Origin: Adiantum capillus-veneris
Taxonomy: Eukaryota; Streptophyta; Polypodiopsida; Polypodiales; Pteridaceae
Length of the DNA stretch: 64,000 nucleotides
Direction: 5' to 3'
Assembly: GCA_014529385.2 (NCBI GenBank)
Contig: CM043950.1
Location: 156,769,545 to 156,833,544, forward strand
Position numbers and translations under genes: made by a program. The notes beneath the pieces are model-generated. The model searched no databases, was not told where the DNA came from, and saw only the letters and a program-made list of their open reading frames with translations. This document shows positions 45,892 to 58,369 of the stretch, in pieces. The number at the start of each line of letters is the position of its first letter. Position 1 is the stretch's first letter.

Positions 45892-47218
45892 GGTAACAGG
45901 ACACTTTTATGTCCTTGGACACTTTTGTGCCCTGTTAAGTGAACATTTTGCTTGAATTATTTGAAGAGTATGAAAATGAATTTCTAGGTGCTATATATCC
46001 ACAAAGTTGCCTTATGAGCTGAAAAAACTTAGCATTTTTTTTGGAGTATCGATCTCACCATTAACCTTACTCTTGCACAACATTTTTGAACCTAAAATGT
46101 GTGAAAAAACGGGTCCTGTTTTTGTTTTTTTTTCAATTTTTGGCAACTATACCACTCTAAACTTCATGTTTGTGAGGTTTATATGGCTAGAGGCTAGGCC
46201 TTCATAGTTCTCAACATGTTTTGATGCTTGTAGGGAGAGCTAAGTGTTAAAATTGAAAGTTATGAACAATTTACAAGAATTGCATAATCCTGTTTTTTTG
46301 CCAAAATCAGCACTTTTATTATTTTTTTGGTGGCTTTCTTGATATCCAAATTCAATTTTGATTGTCTAAGTGTAATGTATAACATAAATCTAATCTTCCT
46401 TGAGTTTTGGGGGACCTAATATGCTATATAGCATAGTATATGATGATGGTTGAGTTTTTTGATTACTGAAGAATACAGTACATTTTAGAGTAGCAAGTAT
46501 AGCTTTCTCAATATTGCTAGTCTCTTAGACCAATTGTGTGTATTTTGTAGGTAGTAACCATATCTAATCATAATCTACAAACTTGGCTAGATATTGAGTA
46601 GTTTCTATGGGTTTCTAGAGGTCATAATGCTAAACCCAGTTTTTTCATGTTTGCTGTATTTAGCACTTTATCATTGCCCCCAAGGCTCCAATTGTAAGAG
46701 ATCCATGATCCTTTTGACATGCTCCATGGATCCTTTTGAATCCAAAATCCCAAAGGAAACTAAGAAAACATGTATATAGTATCTGTATTGAGTGTGACTA
46801 TAGAAACTTTGATGATAGGTCCGCAGAATGGCAAAAATGCAACTTTTTTGTACCTTTTTTTTGTCCAAAAAACATTTAGTGAGGTAAAAGAAACCATATG
46901 TTTTGGTCACCAACCCATTGAAGTTAACAGGGCATTTTATCTCATGTCCTACAAAATCCCCACTCTTATTTATATGCAATCAACCGTAAGAAATTGCTGT
47001 TTTGGGCAAAATGCATTGGTCTATCAACTTTGGAGGCTTGTAGTGACCAAGGGATGAGAAAAATTACAAGTTTCTCATTTTTTCCATATGTAGTAGTTAT
47101 TGAAATATAAGCTCATGAAATGATTTTTCAAAATGAGTGGATCTACTATGGTTTTGGAAATTTTTTCCCAAAACCTTGAAAGGACACTTTTATGTCCTGT
47201 TAGGTTACCATTCTAGTG
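45892..47218. mobile_element. TTAA-flanked element, copy B (inverted relative to A)
   Basis: It matches the reverse complement of copy A along most of its length. The right terminus GGTTACCATTCTAGTG ends at 47218 and is followed by TTAA (47219-47222). The left terminus is eroded: CTAGAATGGTAACAGG starts at 45895, but the outer CA and TTAA are changed. The subterminal 16-mer GGACACTTTTATGTCC is present near both ends. It lies inside gypsy element IV gag. A plus-strand frame at 46770-47057 is not conserved as protein. Confidence 0.88.
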
Positions 47219-47222
47219 TTAA

Positions 47223-47715
47223 GGGTTTCTAATTCTCTTTTGCGAGCCAAGAGGGTGTGAGTAGTAGGGTCATTCATCAGAACAGCGGGCAAAGAGTTAT
47301 CTTGTGAGCCGACAAATTATAGTCTTCATTTTTTATCTCGTGGGAGCCGCAACAAAATCATCCATGGTAGATTTAGCCCCCAAGGTTTCTCAAGGCTTCT
47401 GTTGAGTTGAAGCAGGAAATGCATTCTTCACCTTCTTCTTGATCATGAAATCTCCTGATTGTTGGGGTAACATGGCTACAAGGGATCTAGCCCCTGTCAT
47501 CAATTCGACAAAGTTTTCCCAAGACCCAACTCCAAGATTTCTAGCTCGTACAAGGCCTTATCCCAATAGTCACCCAGTTGAAACTCAGCAATGAAGGGCA
47601 CTTTGAGGGCTTTCCAGTTGGCAAAGTGGACCCCTACAAAATGACTATACCACTTTTTGGCCAATCCCTCCAGGGTGCAGGGAAAATGCATCATATAATC
47701 ATCTTCATGGTTCAT
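47223..47715 (-). pseudogene. Gypsy element IV gag fragment
   Basis: The frame from 47715 reads MNHEDDYMMHFPCTLEGLAK, then KWYSHFVGVHFANWKALKVP and FIAEFQLGDYWDKALYELE. This is the plant Retrotrans_gag pattern (an early W-Y then F...F). It continues with stops to 47223 where TTAA copy B begins; the remaining gag would be at 45.7-45.9 and 40.1 kb. Nothing recognisable lies upstream, so the 5' LTR of element IV is missing or unrecognised. Confidence 0.65.
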
Positions 47716-47719
47716 CCCA

Positions 47720-49270
47720 CGCCTTCGCCAAAGTGACTTAGATGTGCTCCACTAGACTTAGAGTGAGTAACAGGCATGCATAGATGCAAAAACAAGGTTT
47801 CCTAAATTTTAGGCTAAACTTTAGGGTAGGGGGCCAGAGCGACTAAAGATGCATATGGCACCCTAAAATGTGGCCAGACTATTGGCTTGCCTCATTCTAA
47901 CTTCCTAGGCTAGCTTGCAAAGGCCCCACAGAGCAATCCCACCACGCGGCCCAAAAATGAGAGAAGTTGTAGATGGAAATGGTGCACATTTCTCTCTAGT
48001 GGTGGGGTGTTCTGGATGAAATATGCATGTGGACTCACAAACTAGTTCAAAACCAACAAAGAATGCAAAAACATGAAAATAGAACTAAATAATGAACTGA
48101 ACAAGAACTGAAACAGTTTACTAGGTAGACAACCACAAGCCCTCCCAGGCAACACCCTGTACATAACCAAATGACCATACAATACTATTCTCGTTGTAGT
48201 CGAGAGTACTCTAGATTGTGACACACACAGTGGTCAGGCTATGAAAAGACTCACAAAACTCTAACTAAAATCTCAAGACTATCCTATACTCTGCTATCCA
48301 TAATGTTTATATCCACGAGCCATGGCCATCGCACGGTCACCACATATTTGGTGCTACTTGGAAATATCTAGCCAATGTAGCCCCTGGCAACTCAGAATAT
48401 CTACTAGTGCATACCTAGCAAAGCCACTAGTGAGCCACTAATCGCCTGGCTAGCCACTGGACAGCTCTATCTTGTAGCCTAGTCCACCATCACCTTGGCT
48501 ACTAAAGAAGTTTTGTCTAGTAGCTCATGAATGCTCTGAAAAGGGTGTCCATGGGCTGGTCACACACTGGATGATGAATGCTACCTTTGTAGCCAAGGTG
48601 GTCTGAGACCCACCTTGATAGACCGATATGTCCACATTGGGCAGCCCAGCAGTGCCCGGGCCCCCAGACCAAGGATGGTCCAACTCAAATATAATGTCCT
48701 CTAGAGCACGTTCACCAAGGTGTCCATGCAAGTTGAGCCATGTGTAGCCCTATATCCTTGCTACACTTGCAAGTGTAGATTCTGTTTTAACCCTTGTACA
48801 TAAAGTGCATCAACAAGTGTGAAAGAACTGCCATTCATCGTAGTTAGCATAATCGTTCCAACTCCCTTGACAAGATACATCTCAACATGAGATGGATCCA
48901 AGACTCTTATATCAATCCTAAGAAGCAAGTGACTCGATTAGGGCATAATCTTTCCAACTCCCTTGACAAGATAAGAGACATTGTTGGCACAATTGACTGT
49001 ACTCCCATGAGAGATTGTTTGAGGGGTCTACACTATCATCACGTATCACATCTCAAGATGAGATGGATCCAAGACTATAATGTCAATCCTAAGAAGCAAG
49101 TGACTCGACTAGGGCATGGAGGCACACCAAGAGGTTTTCAATCTCTCATCTTAATGCAATACACCTTATCAAAATTATCTATGTACATTCTAACCACAAA
49201 AAACCTGGCTTTTATCTCTATCATCCATTCACGCATCAACAAGCAAAACAGATAACAAATCAACCCCAAA
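47720..49270. other. No supported gene; short tandem duplication
   Basis: Unassigned sequence. Between about 48849 and 49120 a block with GAGATGGATCCAAGACT and CCTAAGAAGCAAGTGACTCG occurs twice about 174 bp apart, and TTCCAACTCCCTTGACAAGATA occurs twice about 93 bp apart. The plus-strand frame at 48887-49255 simply reflects these repeats. Confidence 0.5.
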
Positions 49271-51245
49271 CAACATCATTTTCTTTTTAGAGAGAGAAGT
49301 AGAAATGATCATTTATCAAAGGAGAAAGAAAATATACAGTTCCCTCAAGGAAGGGCTGAGAGCCTACCCAAGTAAAGAGGCAAAATTACATGGAGAAGAG
49401 CTATGAAAAAACAATAAGCCTAGCTTTTGAAAAGCTCTACAGGAAAGAAACTTCCCACTTCTTTTAGAAGACTAATTTTTACATTTAATGCTAGGAAAAT
49501 TTAAATACCATACTCTCTTGTATACAAACTTCAGTAATCCTTCTCATGTCAAAGAGAAGTGCATGAGAAACATTTGTAGCTTTGTCCAAAATAGACCTAT
49601 TCATGTTGAACCACATGCCATATGTAGATGCCTCTTAACTGATTCCAGAGGTAGATGTCTATCTTAATACAAATGGCAAGCAGGATTTATCTACTAGCGA
49701 ATGGTTGAGGATGGAGTGGGGGTAATCCCTTATGGAAAATCCTCAACAGGTGTTTTGTTCTTGGGGCACTTGAAGAAGAGGTGGGTTAGATATTCCTCGT
49801 CTAACTACTCCTCTGTAGAGTTCTTGATTATTCCTAAATTTATTTTCTCTAGCTCCAGTCCAAAGACCATTGTGAATAATTAGCCAAAGAAAGATGTTGT
49901 GCTTTATCGTGTTGGGAAAAATCCATAGGCATTTGAATCCTTATCTCCAGTGTTTCTTGCTCCCGGACACCTTCCAACTTTTATTGAGCTTCAAAGCCTT
50001 TATATATAATGATAGAAATATCCTTTAGAGATTTGGCCTTATGATTGGTTGAAGGGTTAGATGAAAAACTCTTTAGAGATTTGAGTATGATTTCTTCAAC
50101 CCATTTAGCAATGGAAGCTTAAACCAAAAAAGTAGATTTAATGGTCTTAGCGCCCATCCATCTAGTGTTTGTGAACAAATCTTTCTAGCTTCTCAAGCCT
50201 TTTCTGAAATAGAGATTGGCTCTCCTTGAGGGTTTGATGGAAAGTATGGATGCAAGCTAACCAATCCATATTGAATCCAGTAACATAGAGTGAAAATCAT
50301 AAAGGATATATGGGGGGAGAGACGTACCCATCTTAACACTAGGTTGGTAACCTAACAGGACATAAAAGTGTCCTTTCAGGGTTTTGAAAAAAACCTCCAA
50401 AACCATAGTAGATCCATTCATTTTGTAAAATCCTTTCATGAGGTTATAGTTCATGGCCTCCCACACATGGAAAAAATAAGAAACTTATAAAATTTCTCTT
50501 CTTTTGGTCACACCAAGCCTCCAAAGTTGATGGACCAGTACATTTTCATCAAAACAGTCATTTCTTACGTTTTTGCTACATAAAAATAAGATTAGGGATT
50601 TTTGTAGGACTTGAGATAAATTCCCTAGTTAACTTCAATGGGTTGGTGATCAGAACATATGATTTCTTCTCACTCACTATTTTTTGTATTGCTAAAAAAA
50701 TAGGTACAAAAAAGTTGAATTTTTACCATTCTGCAAACCTATCATCAAAGTTTCTATAGCCACGCTCAATACAAATAATATATGCATGTTTTCTTAGTTC
50801 CCTATTGTCCTTTAGGTTCATAAGGATCCATGGAGCATGTCAAAAGAATAATGGGTCAAAAGAATTTGTCCCATTACCAACCTAGTGTTAAGGCTTTCCC
50901 AAGATTCTCAAAACTTGCAAGTTAGGGCTGTCCCCTTAAATTTCATCTTGGATTGGCACAACATTACTTTTGTTAGACTAAAATTTAAGGGCTATCCCCT
51001 TAAAATTTCATCTTCGATTGGCACAACATGACTTCTCTTAGATTGAAATCTGTCTAGGCTTTATGTTCCTACAGAAAGAAAGAGTGGAGATTCCTTTGTA
51101 GAAGCTTGGCCCATAAGTCATTATTGGTGATGGATTTGGGAATCCATTTTGCTGAGATTTTTTTTGAAAGATTTTCCAGGTTCAAAATGCCTACCTCACT
51201 AGTCTCTTTGGGACAACCACAAGTGACCCATTTCACCTTGGCGAG
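49270..51245 (-). pseudogene. LINE 3' fragment C
   Basis: On the minus strand near 51240-51060: KAKLAKVKWVTCGCPKE, then VGILNLENLSKKISAKWIPK. This equals the post-RT region of L1 ORF2 (compare the LINE near 13260-13340). Eroded sequence continues to about 49270 with many stops. TTAA copy C is inserted at 50337-50887. Its right edge meets the second copy of the unknown coding repeat, at the same point where LINE fragment B meets the first copy. Confidence 0.7.
50337..50887. mobile_element. TTAA-flanked element, copy C (short derivative)
   Basis: TTAA at 50333-50336 and 50888-50891 flank termini CACTAGGTTGGTAA and TTACCAACCTAGTG. It is 551 bp: the left ~500 bp match copy A, the rest is lost and the right end differs inside the terminal repeat. 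Both termini carry the same two changes relative to copy A (GT for AA), so the ends belong to one subfamily. It keeps GGACATAAAAGTGTCC only on the left. Confidence 0.9.
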
Positions 51246-53370
51246 TTTTGCTTTGTTCCATGATCATTGATTTTGAGTGAATTCTGGTTGTTTGCACTCA
51301 AGCTTTGCTTCTTGCAATGCCGATACCAATGCTCTCAAATCCTCATTCTCCTTTTTCAAATATTTATGTTTTCTTTGTAGATCATCCTCACGAGCCATGG
51401 CTATTGTTGTGGCATCTTGTCTCATGCACTCATGTACCCTAACAGCTTTTTCCTAACTCTCTGATTAGCTCTTTAGCTTTTGAGGATGTAACACATGTAT
51501 CTGTGAGCCGTGTTAGTCTAGGGCTCATCTTGATTCTTCTAGCGATACATTTTTCAGCTACCAAATCTTCTTTTGTGTGCACTTATTCAATTGCTAAGTT
51601 GTTTCCCCTTGTGTTTGAGTGCTTAGCAATGTCTTTGATCACTACCTCCAGATCAATAATTACACTTCTATACATACCAATTGACATGTGTGCTTTTGTT
51701 AGAGCATCTCTTGTCAATTAACATTGTTAAGGGATCGTATTGCTTTGGAAAACTTTTACTTCCTACCGAGTTATTTGAGCTTCGACCAATGCCTTCTCAT
51801 GCTCGTTCCTTAATGTGTGTAGCACTATGCAAGCTTTTGTTGGGTCATTTTATAGGGCTAAGATGGTAAGCTCATCTCGCATGTGTTCTTGCATTTCTAC
51901 ATTATACCTATCTAAAAAAGCCTATTGTAGTGCTTGATAGTAGGAGTCTATCATACTCCATTGCCTGGCTGAAGTGCTCGATATAGATATAGGCCTTCGG
52001 AGTTCTTCTGGAACTATCACAAGATTTTGAGGTCAAGGGAATCTATTCTAATCTTTGAGGCCCTATTGTGCCTGTGAGGTCTTCGGCTAAGACGCCTCAT
52101 CCTGAGAAACCCATTGCTCTGTATCACTAAAGGAACGTTCACTTGAGTGGGAGTGTGAACTCTTTGAAGTGTTGTCGGACTCTGGTCTCCTTTGTGTAGC
52201 TTTGGCGGTTTTGGCCTCCTTAGCATCTCTTTCCATATTTTCCTTCTCCATCTAGGCATTAAATTTGTCTAATTCTTCCGCCATTATGGGTCGTACCATG
52301 GGATTTGTTGTTTGTACTTTCTTGGGAACCTGTTTCTCTACAAAATCACCCTCGTCCACCCATTTCTTCATGAATGTTCCAGCTAGTCGTCACACTTGGC
52401 TTTCTTTTTAGCTTTCTTCTCCTTAGATGATATGTCAACTGTCATTGGTTTCTTACCCTTCTTTTCTACATGTTCTTCTTCAGTCAAGTTAGATGCTTAC
52501 AATTTCCCTTTTTAGCTTGTGTGAATTGTAGTCTAAGTAGATCCAAATTTTGTAGTGTCCTTGTCACTTCCCTCTTTGTGGTATTGGGTCTAGTTGTTCT
52601 GGGTAGGTGCTTCAGGCATTTTTGATCCACTCCAATAACTTGATATGTAGTTCTTTTATTTTTGGAGCTCCAAGATATGTTAGGTTTGTATGCTTCTTCT
52701 TCTTCTTGGTTAGGAGCTCTAGGATATATTGGGCATGATTGATCATCATTGGTTGTGTTTGCTAGAGGCCCAAATATACGTTGTAGCCATTGTATGGTTG
52801 GGTGTCGTGTAACATCCTGGCCTCCTATCATCAATGAAGAAAAGTTTCACGAACATTTGAGTATGCACCTTTGCTTCTTGGCATATTGTATTTGCAAATG
52901 TGGGTGTTGCTTCTTTCCTTACAAAGACTTTAGCTTCCAGTTCCTTTTTTCCCTTCATGGAAGCACCTTTGTCTTCAACAATTATCTTTGTGGTGATTAT
53001 AACTTGAACTTTATCATTGTCCAATTGGTAATTTCAGTAGTCCCATCTTCTTTGATGCTTGTATACAGCTCATGGTTATTTGAATGTACACACCACATGG
53101 CGGAAATGAGAACTAGTTCAACAGGTCTGTCTTCTCGAGAGCTTCTTCTATTGATAGTTTCCTGGCAAGGAGCATCACCATATTATTCTCTTGGTCTTTG
53201 CAGATTTCTTTGTACAATACTGCACCTTCCAACTCTAGTCTCTCTTTTTCAATGTATGTTGATGCCTCTCAAAGGGAGTCCTTGAGAATTGTGAACTCTA
53301 GTAGTTGCTCCAAATTTTTCTCGCGACTCCACTTCTTAGGGTTCCCCTTGGTGTCAGACTTCATAGCTCC
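51245..53370 (-). pseudogene. Unknown coding repeat, copy 2 (longer)
   Basis: It matches 29480-31280 up to about 53075, then extends further. The extension (about 53362-53080) opens with MKSDTKGNPKKWSREKNLEQ and reads EASTYIEKERLELEGAVLYK and IEEALEKTDLL, a charged helical stretch, before joining the MDNDKVQVIIT frame. This suggests the intact product began here and copy 1 lost its start. No domain is recognised. Stops and frameshifts occur throughout. Confidence 0.6.
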
Positions 53371-53419
53371 TATAAAAAAAATTTGTAGTTTAGTGAACTG
53401 TCAGTAGAGCTAAATTTGC

Positions 53420-54700
53420 TATTTTCATGCCTGCATACATTTGTTGGACTTGTTGGTTTCGAATCTTGCACAGAATGTTTATATGAACTGTGTAGAGAAA
53501 AACGGAAAATCATTTTCTTTCATTCAAGATGAGAAAAAAAAGCGTTTTTGTCCTAGCTATGACAAATAGAAAGGTTTTTTGGGTTCTAACTTTACACGCT
53601 TGATGTATTTTGTAACAATCGGCTTTGGTGTAAAAATGATGAAAAATGGATTAATGGTTTAGCCAAAGACTAAGATTTTAGTATCAACTACAGGTCCTTT
53701 GGGCTTTACTCACCAGATCTTTAAGTATTTGGGGTTTTGACTTCACAAAGGTGGTCTACAGGCTTTTGAAATTATGGCTATCAAGTTGAAAACTTTGTCT
53801 AGCTTGTGATTAGGTTTTGTGAGAAAAAAATGTGTTTTTTTTCCACATCTTTGGATTTTCAACTTTAATGAACTTGCTGGGTTGTGGGCATGTTTCCCCT
53901 GATGCTACAAAGATGTTGAACCACCTGTACCTTGAATGTGTCACTTCATGCAAGATTTTGGCTAATTTCATATTCTTTGTTAGGTAAAAATTTAAAGTAT
54001 GGCAAATGTAGAACCCCAATGCATGTGAATCTTTTTGGATAGTGATTTCTCATTGTGATAAACAACTTGGTTACCATTGAGATTCAGTATTCTTCTAGAT
54101 GACTAAGGGAGAAAAAAAAACGTGTTATTTTCCTACCTAGCACAAAGAACCAATTTTTCAATTATGTGAACATCATAACATGATCATATACTTCCAAGAG
54201 ACCCATTTGAGGTATCACCTCAATAGCTAGGTGGCATTATCATGGTTTTGGGAGATTCTTATCATGCCTAGAGTAAGATCGGGCAGGCCAATGGGGCAAG
54301 GATAGACATGCGGTGACATGCGATCAAGGGGTTCTATATTCGAATATCTACGAGCCTATGTATAGAAAGGTTGGGTGGAGAGTTGCATGGTCCACAATCC
54401 CTCGCGGTCTTAGATTCGTATTCAGAGCTAGGAGGGAGAGAAGACAGGAAGCATGGATCTCCAAGGTGTATGATCGTCTCTCCCTTTCCTTCTCTCCTTT
54501 GATATCTCTCTGTCTCTTGCACACACGCAAGGCTATGACTATACCTAGTGATGAGCACAAAGCACGACATGGACCCCGATAGCCTCAAATGCCAAGACCG
54601 TGCATTGCGAGCTTGCCATGGGAAATGAACACAGGGCACCACCTAGCTTTGAGCGGCTAGGATGCGGACAACGGTGATTTTAAAATAGCACAAACAATGC
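53420..54700. other. No supported gene
   Basis: AT-rich sequence without long open frames, terminal repeats or RNA gene signatures that I can identify. Several T- and A-runs are present. Confidence 0.4.
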
Positions 54701-54703
54701 ACT

Positions 54704-54826
<123 letters not shown>

Positions 54827-54829
54827 GAT

Positions 54830-55890
54830 GAAAACCCCTCAGGATGTGAGGGAAAACTGATTCAATGCAATATTTACAGAAAAGCTTCGCTTCGGTGAGA
54901 TGGCGACTATGGTGATAGAGAGAGGGAGAGAGAGATAAAGAGAGATAGTGAGCCTATAGTGCATTCTCTAGAGGTTATTTCATAAGCATGGATATTGTAC
55001 TATCGTGTGTGTGTGGCAAACCCTTGGAGTCAGGGTGTGGAGATGGCTCCCTGCTCATAGTGCTAGTTTCCCAAGCCCCAATGCTCAAGTACCACCCAAG
55101 ATGTTACACCACTCTCCTAGAGTGTTCTGTCAAAATGCTGCCGTAAAATCCCCTCCCCCTCCTCTTCTAGTGTTGCCAGTGTCCCCTGATAGTGACCTCT
55201 CAGTGCCCTTTTATAGGTGCAGGCTTCATTAGATTAGGATAATCTGATTAGGTTAGGGCCCTAATCAGGAGAGACAAAGCAAGGAGTTGGGTCCCAGATG
55301 GCTGACCCTTGCTTTAACTTAGGAGAATTTTTTTTAAAAAAATTCTCCTAGGTGGGCTTTTCTGACCATCACCTAGACAGATGTGGCAATTTACAATGGG
55401 TTTTTTATACAGATCTTTTTGTCTTGAAACTCGAAAATAATAATACCCTACGGATTTTACTGCGGAGATACGTCATGGATGAGATGCCAGTGAATGGCAG
55501 GCCTTGTTGGAGCATCGGTGTAGCGCATTCACTAGTTCTGGGGCTGGCCGGGGCATGCCTTTGACCTCAATTCTTGATTTGATGTTTCTATCGTATGATT
55601 TGGCCATCCTTCTTCTTTGGTGTCAGGCATCGATGTCGAATTCCTTTGTTTTTTTTACCTTTTGTGGGTGCGTATGGAGTGCGTGTACTCTGTGTTTATG
55701 TGTGTGCATGTGGGCGTGTGTGCTCGTATATATATGAGTGCGTATGTTTGTGAGTGTGTAAATGCATGTGTGTTGTTTTGTAATCGTGTGAGGGTGTGGG
55801 TGTTCTGAGTGTGCGTGTGTATGTATGTGGTGGTTGTGTGTGGGTAGGTGTATGTTTGTTGGCAAGAGTGCATGTGCGTGTGAATGGAAG
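54830..55890. other. Unassigned; GT-rich with a fold-back at 55319-55351
   Basis: No gene is supported. TTAGGAGAATTTTTTT followed by its near-complement forms an inverted repeat at about 55319-55351. From about 55680 to 55880 the sequence is an irregular GT/TGTG-rich tract. Open frames here follow the repeats. Confidence 0.5.
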
Positions 55891-55899
55891 CATAGGGGA

Positions 55900-56645
<746 letters not shown>

Positions 56646-56659
56646 TGTGTATAGCTGTT

Positions 56660-57060
56660 AAACTAAATAAATAACACACCAATGAACAAGAATCTGTTCA
56701 AAAGGCGCCTGACTAAAGATGTCAAGGCAAAGATAAGTGTAGAAACAATCCAGTCTTTGAATCATAACTGTACAGTATAGTAAGAATGAAGTAACATTCC
56801 AAGGGAATTTGTACAAAGGTATCAAAAGCTATCCCAATTGCATCATTAAATGTTTCCAAAGTCGGACTGCAGCAAGCTAAACCTCTTTAAGCCAAGGTAG
56901 AATTCTCATCGACATCCATATAGTCGAGACAACATATATGTTAGACTTGGCTATGTATGGTAGGCTTCAAGGAATCTATCAGTTGTTATCCATGTAAGAG
57001 AGAAGATGCCTTAGCATTTCCACTAACTCGAAACAATGTATTGCATAAAAAATGATTTGG
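56660..57060. other. No supported gene
   Basis: About 400 bp between the microsatellites and the unknown ORF below. No motif recognised. Confidence 0.4.
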
Positions 57061-57066
57061 GCATCG

Positions 57067-58293
57067 CTACCTGTAATTCAGTGGCTCCCCTTGAAGTTCT
57101 GATTCTTCCTCTTGGGACGCAGCCAAAGCCCAAAGATCCCCTTGAGCCACCCGGATTTCTTCCTCTTTGTGAATTCGTTGTGCCAATGTGTGATTAAGAA
57201 AAGGATCATCAGTATGTTCTACATTGTCGTCGGGACCAATATCTTCCACATCTGAGTTGCAAAACAATAAACTTTCATGAGAGAAGTCTATATGACTTAT
57301 AAAAGATAGATAGTTTTAAGGATTTTATAGATCTAACTTGTCTCCATGCACTTCAACTGTTTGTAAAGGCTTTTTTTTAATTGGGTTATACGGAACCAAG
57401 TTTGATGCACTCGAGACTGGCCTAGAGTGCCCTGCAAATTGCTTCAAGAGATATTTCACATATACATCTGACAATGGTCTGCATCTATAGCCATCTGGTG
57501 CAAGGTTGCATTGCTCAACTGGGATCAATAGGGTAAATTGTACACCAAATTCAAAATAGTGGTCAATTCCGACGTATCCATCTAGCCCACTCTTAGAAGT
57601 TCTGGCAACTTCTTTATCAAGATCATTTTCTATGGGCTGTATAATAGAGTCCAACATAGCTAAGGATGATGAGTCCACAACCACTTCCACTAAGGGGGTT
57701 CCAACTGTTAGGGTTGCAAGTCCACTAGAATCTCCTGCTTCTCGAGTCTGTAAGGGTATAACTGAAAGATTTTCTTCGGCCACATTTCCACTATTTTCTC
57801 CAAGTGAGGGAGTTTGACTCTCCTTGAGCGTCTTAGATTGATTTGTTGTACCTGTGTCTTCATTCTTTCGCCTCTTATTATTTTTTGTGCTGCTCAAGTT
57901 ACCTAAATATTGATTGAATTTCTTAAAGCCCTCAATATATAAGTCTATAAAGTTCTCACTTGGAGTGTCGTCTTGAATCTCCACCCACCCTGCTTTTGTC
58001 ATTGTCACTCCTTCATAATCAACCTTCACCAATTTTTGAGCAAAGGCCACAGGCTCCAACAAGTAGGAGTCACCATTGAGTAGTTTTACTCCAAGGCATG
58101 GAGACATTTCAAGATCTGAACAATCTTTCTTTATCTCCTTGCCAATACCACAGTCCTTGAAGGGCAATTGCTCTTTATCTTGAAAGAACAAGTGGACTTT
58201 CTCATCACTTCCACCATTTGGTAAGTGAAAATCTAGATACCAAGAACTTGGTGTTGAGCCTGTTGCATCAACTAACTTTGACTTTCTCTTCTA
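57067..58293 (-). CDS. Unidentified ORF, possibly a two-exon gene
   Basis: One frame is open from 58293 to 57325 (about 322 codons). It includes SSWYLDFHLPNGGSDEKVHL, CLGVKLLNGDSYLLEPVAFA, and ASNLVPYNPIKKKPLQTVEV, with a Ser/Thr/Asn-rich low-complexity middle containing a basic KNNKRRKNED cluster. An ATG at 58299 is followed by a TAG two codons later, so the true start is unclear. A second frame, 57267-57067, is acidic (DVEDIGPDDNVEHTDDPF) and follows an acceptor-like TTTGCAACTCAG; I could not find a donor in matching phase. No domain is recognised. It has fewer stops than any transposon gene in the window. It may be a host gene, a captured fragment or a transposon accessory gene. Confidence 0.45.
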
Positions 58294-58369
58294 AGACATT
58301 TTCTGTAAAAAGAATGACATATATTTAGACAAGATGGATATTATTACATCCATATGGACCTAGGGCCAT

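Noticed and set aside
46770-47057. Plus-strand frame of 95 codons in TTAA copy B as a transposase
   Set aside because: No transposase motif, and the matching region of copy A is open in a frame entered from gag; similarity is at DNA level only.
48887-49255. 122-codon plus-strand frame with an internal repeat
   Set aside because: The protein repeat mirrors a DNA tandem duplication and there is no domain or start context.
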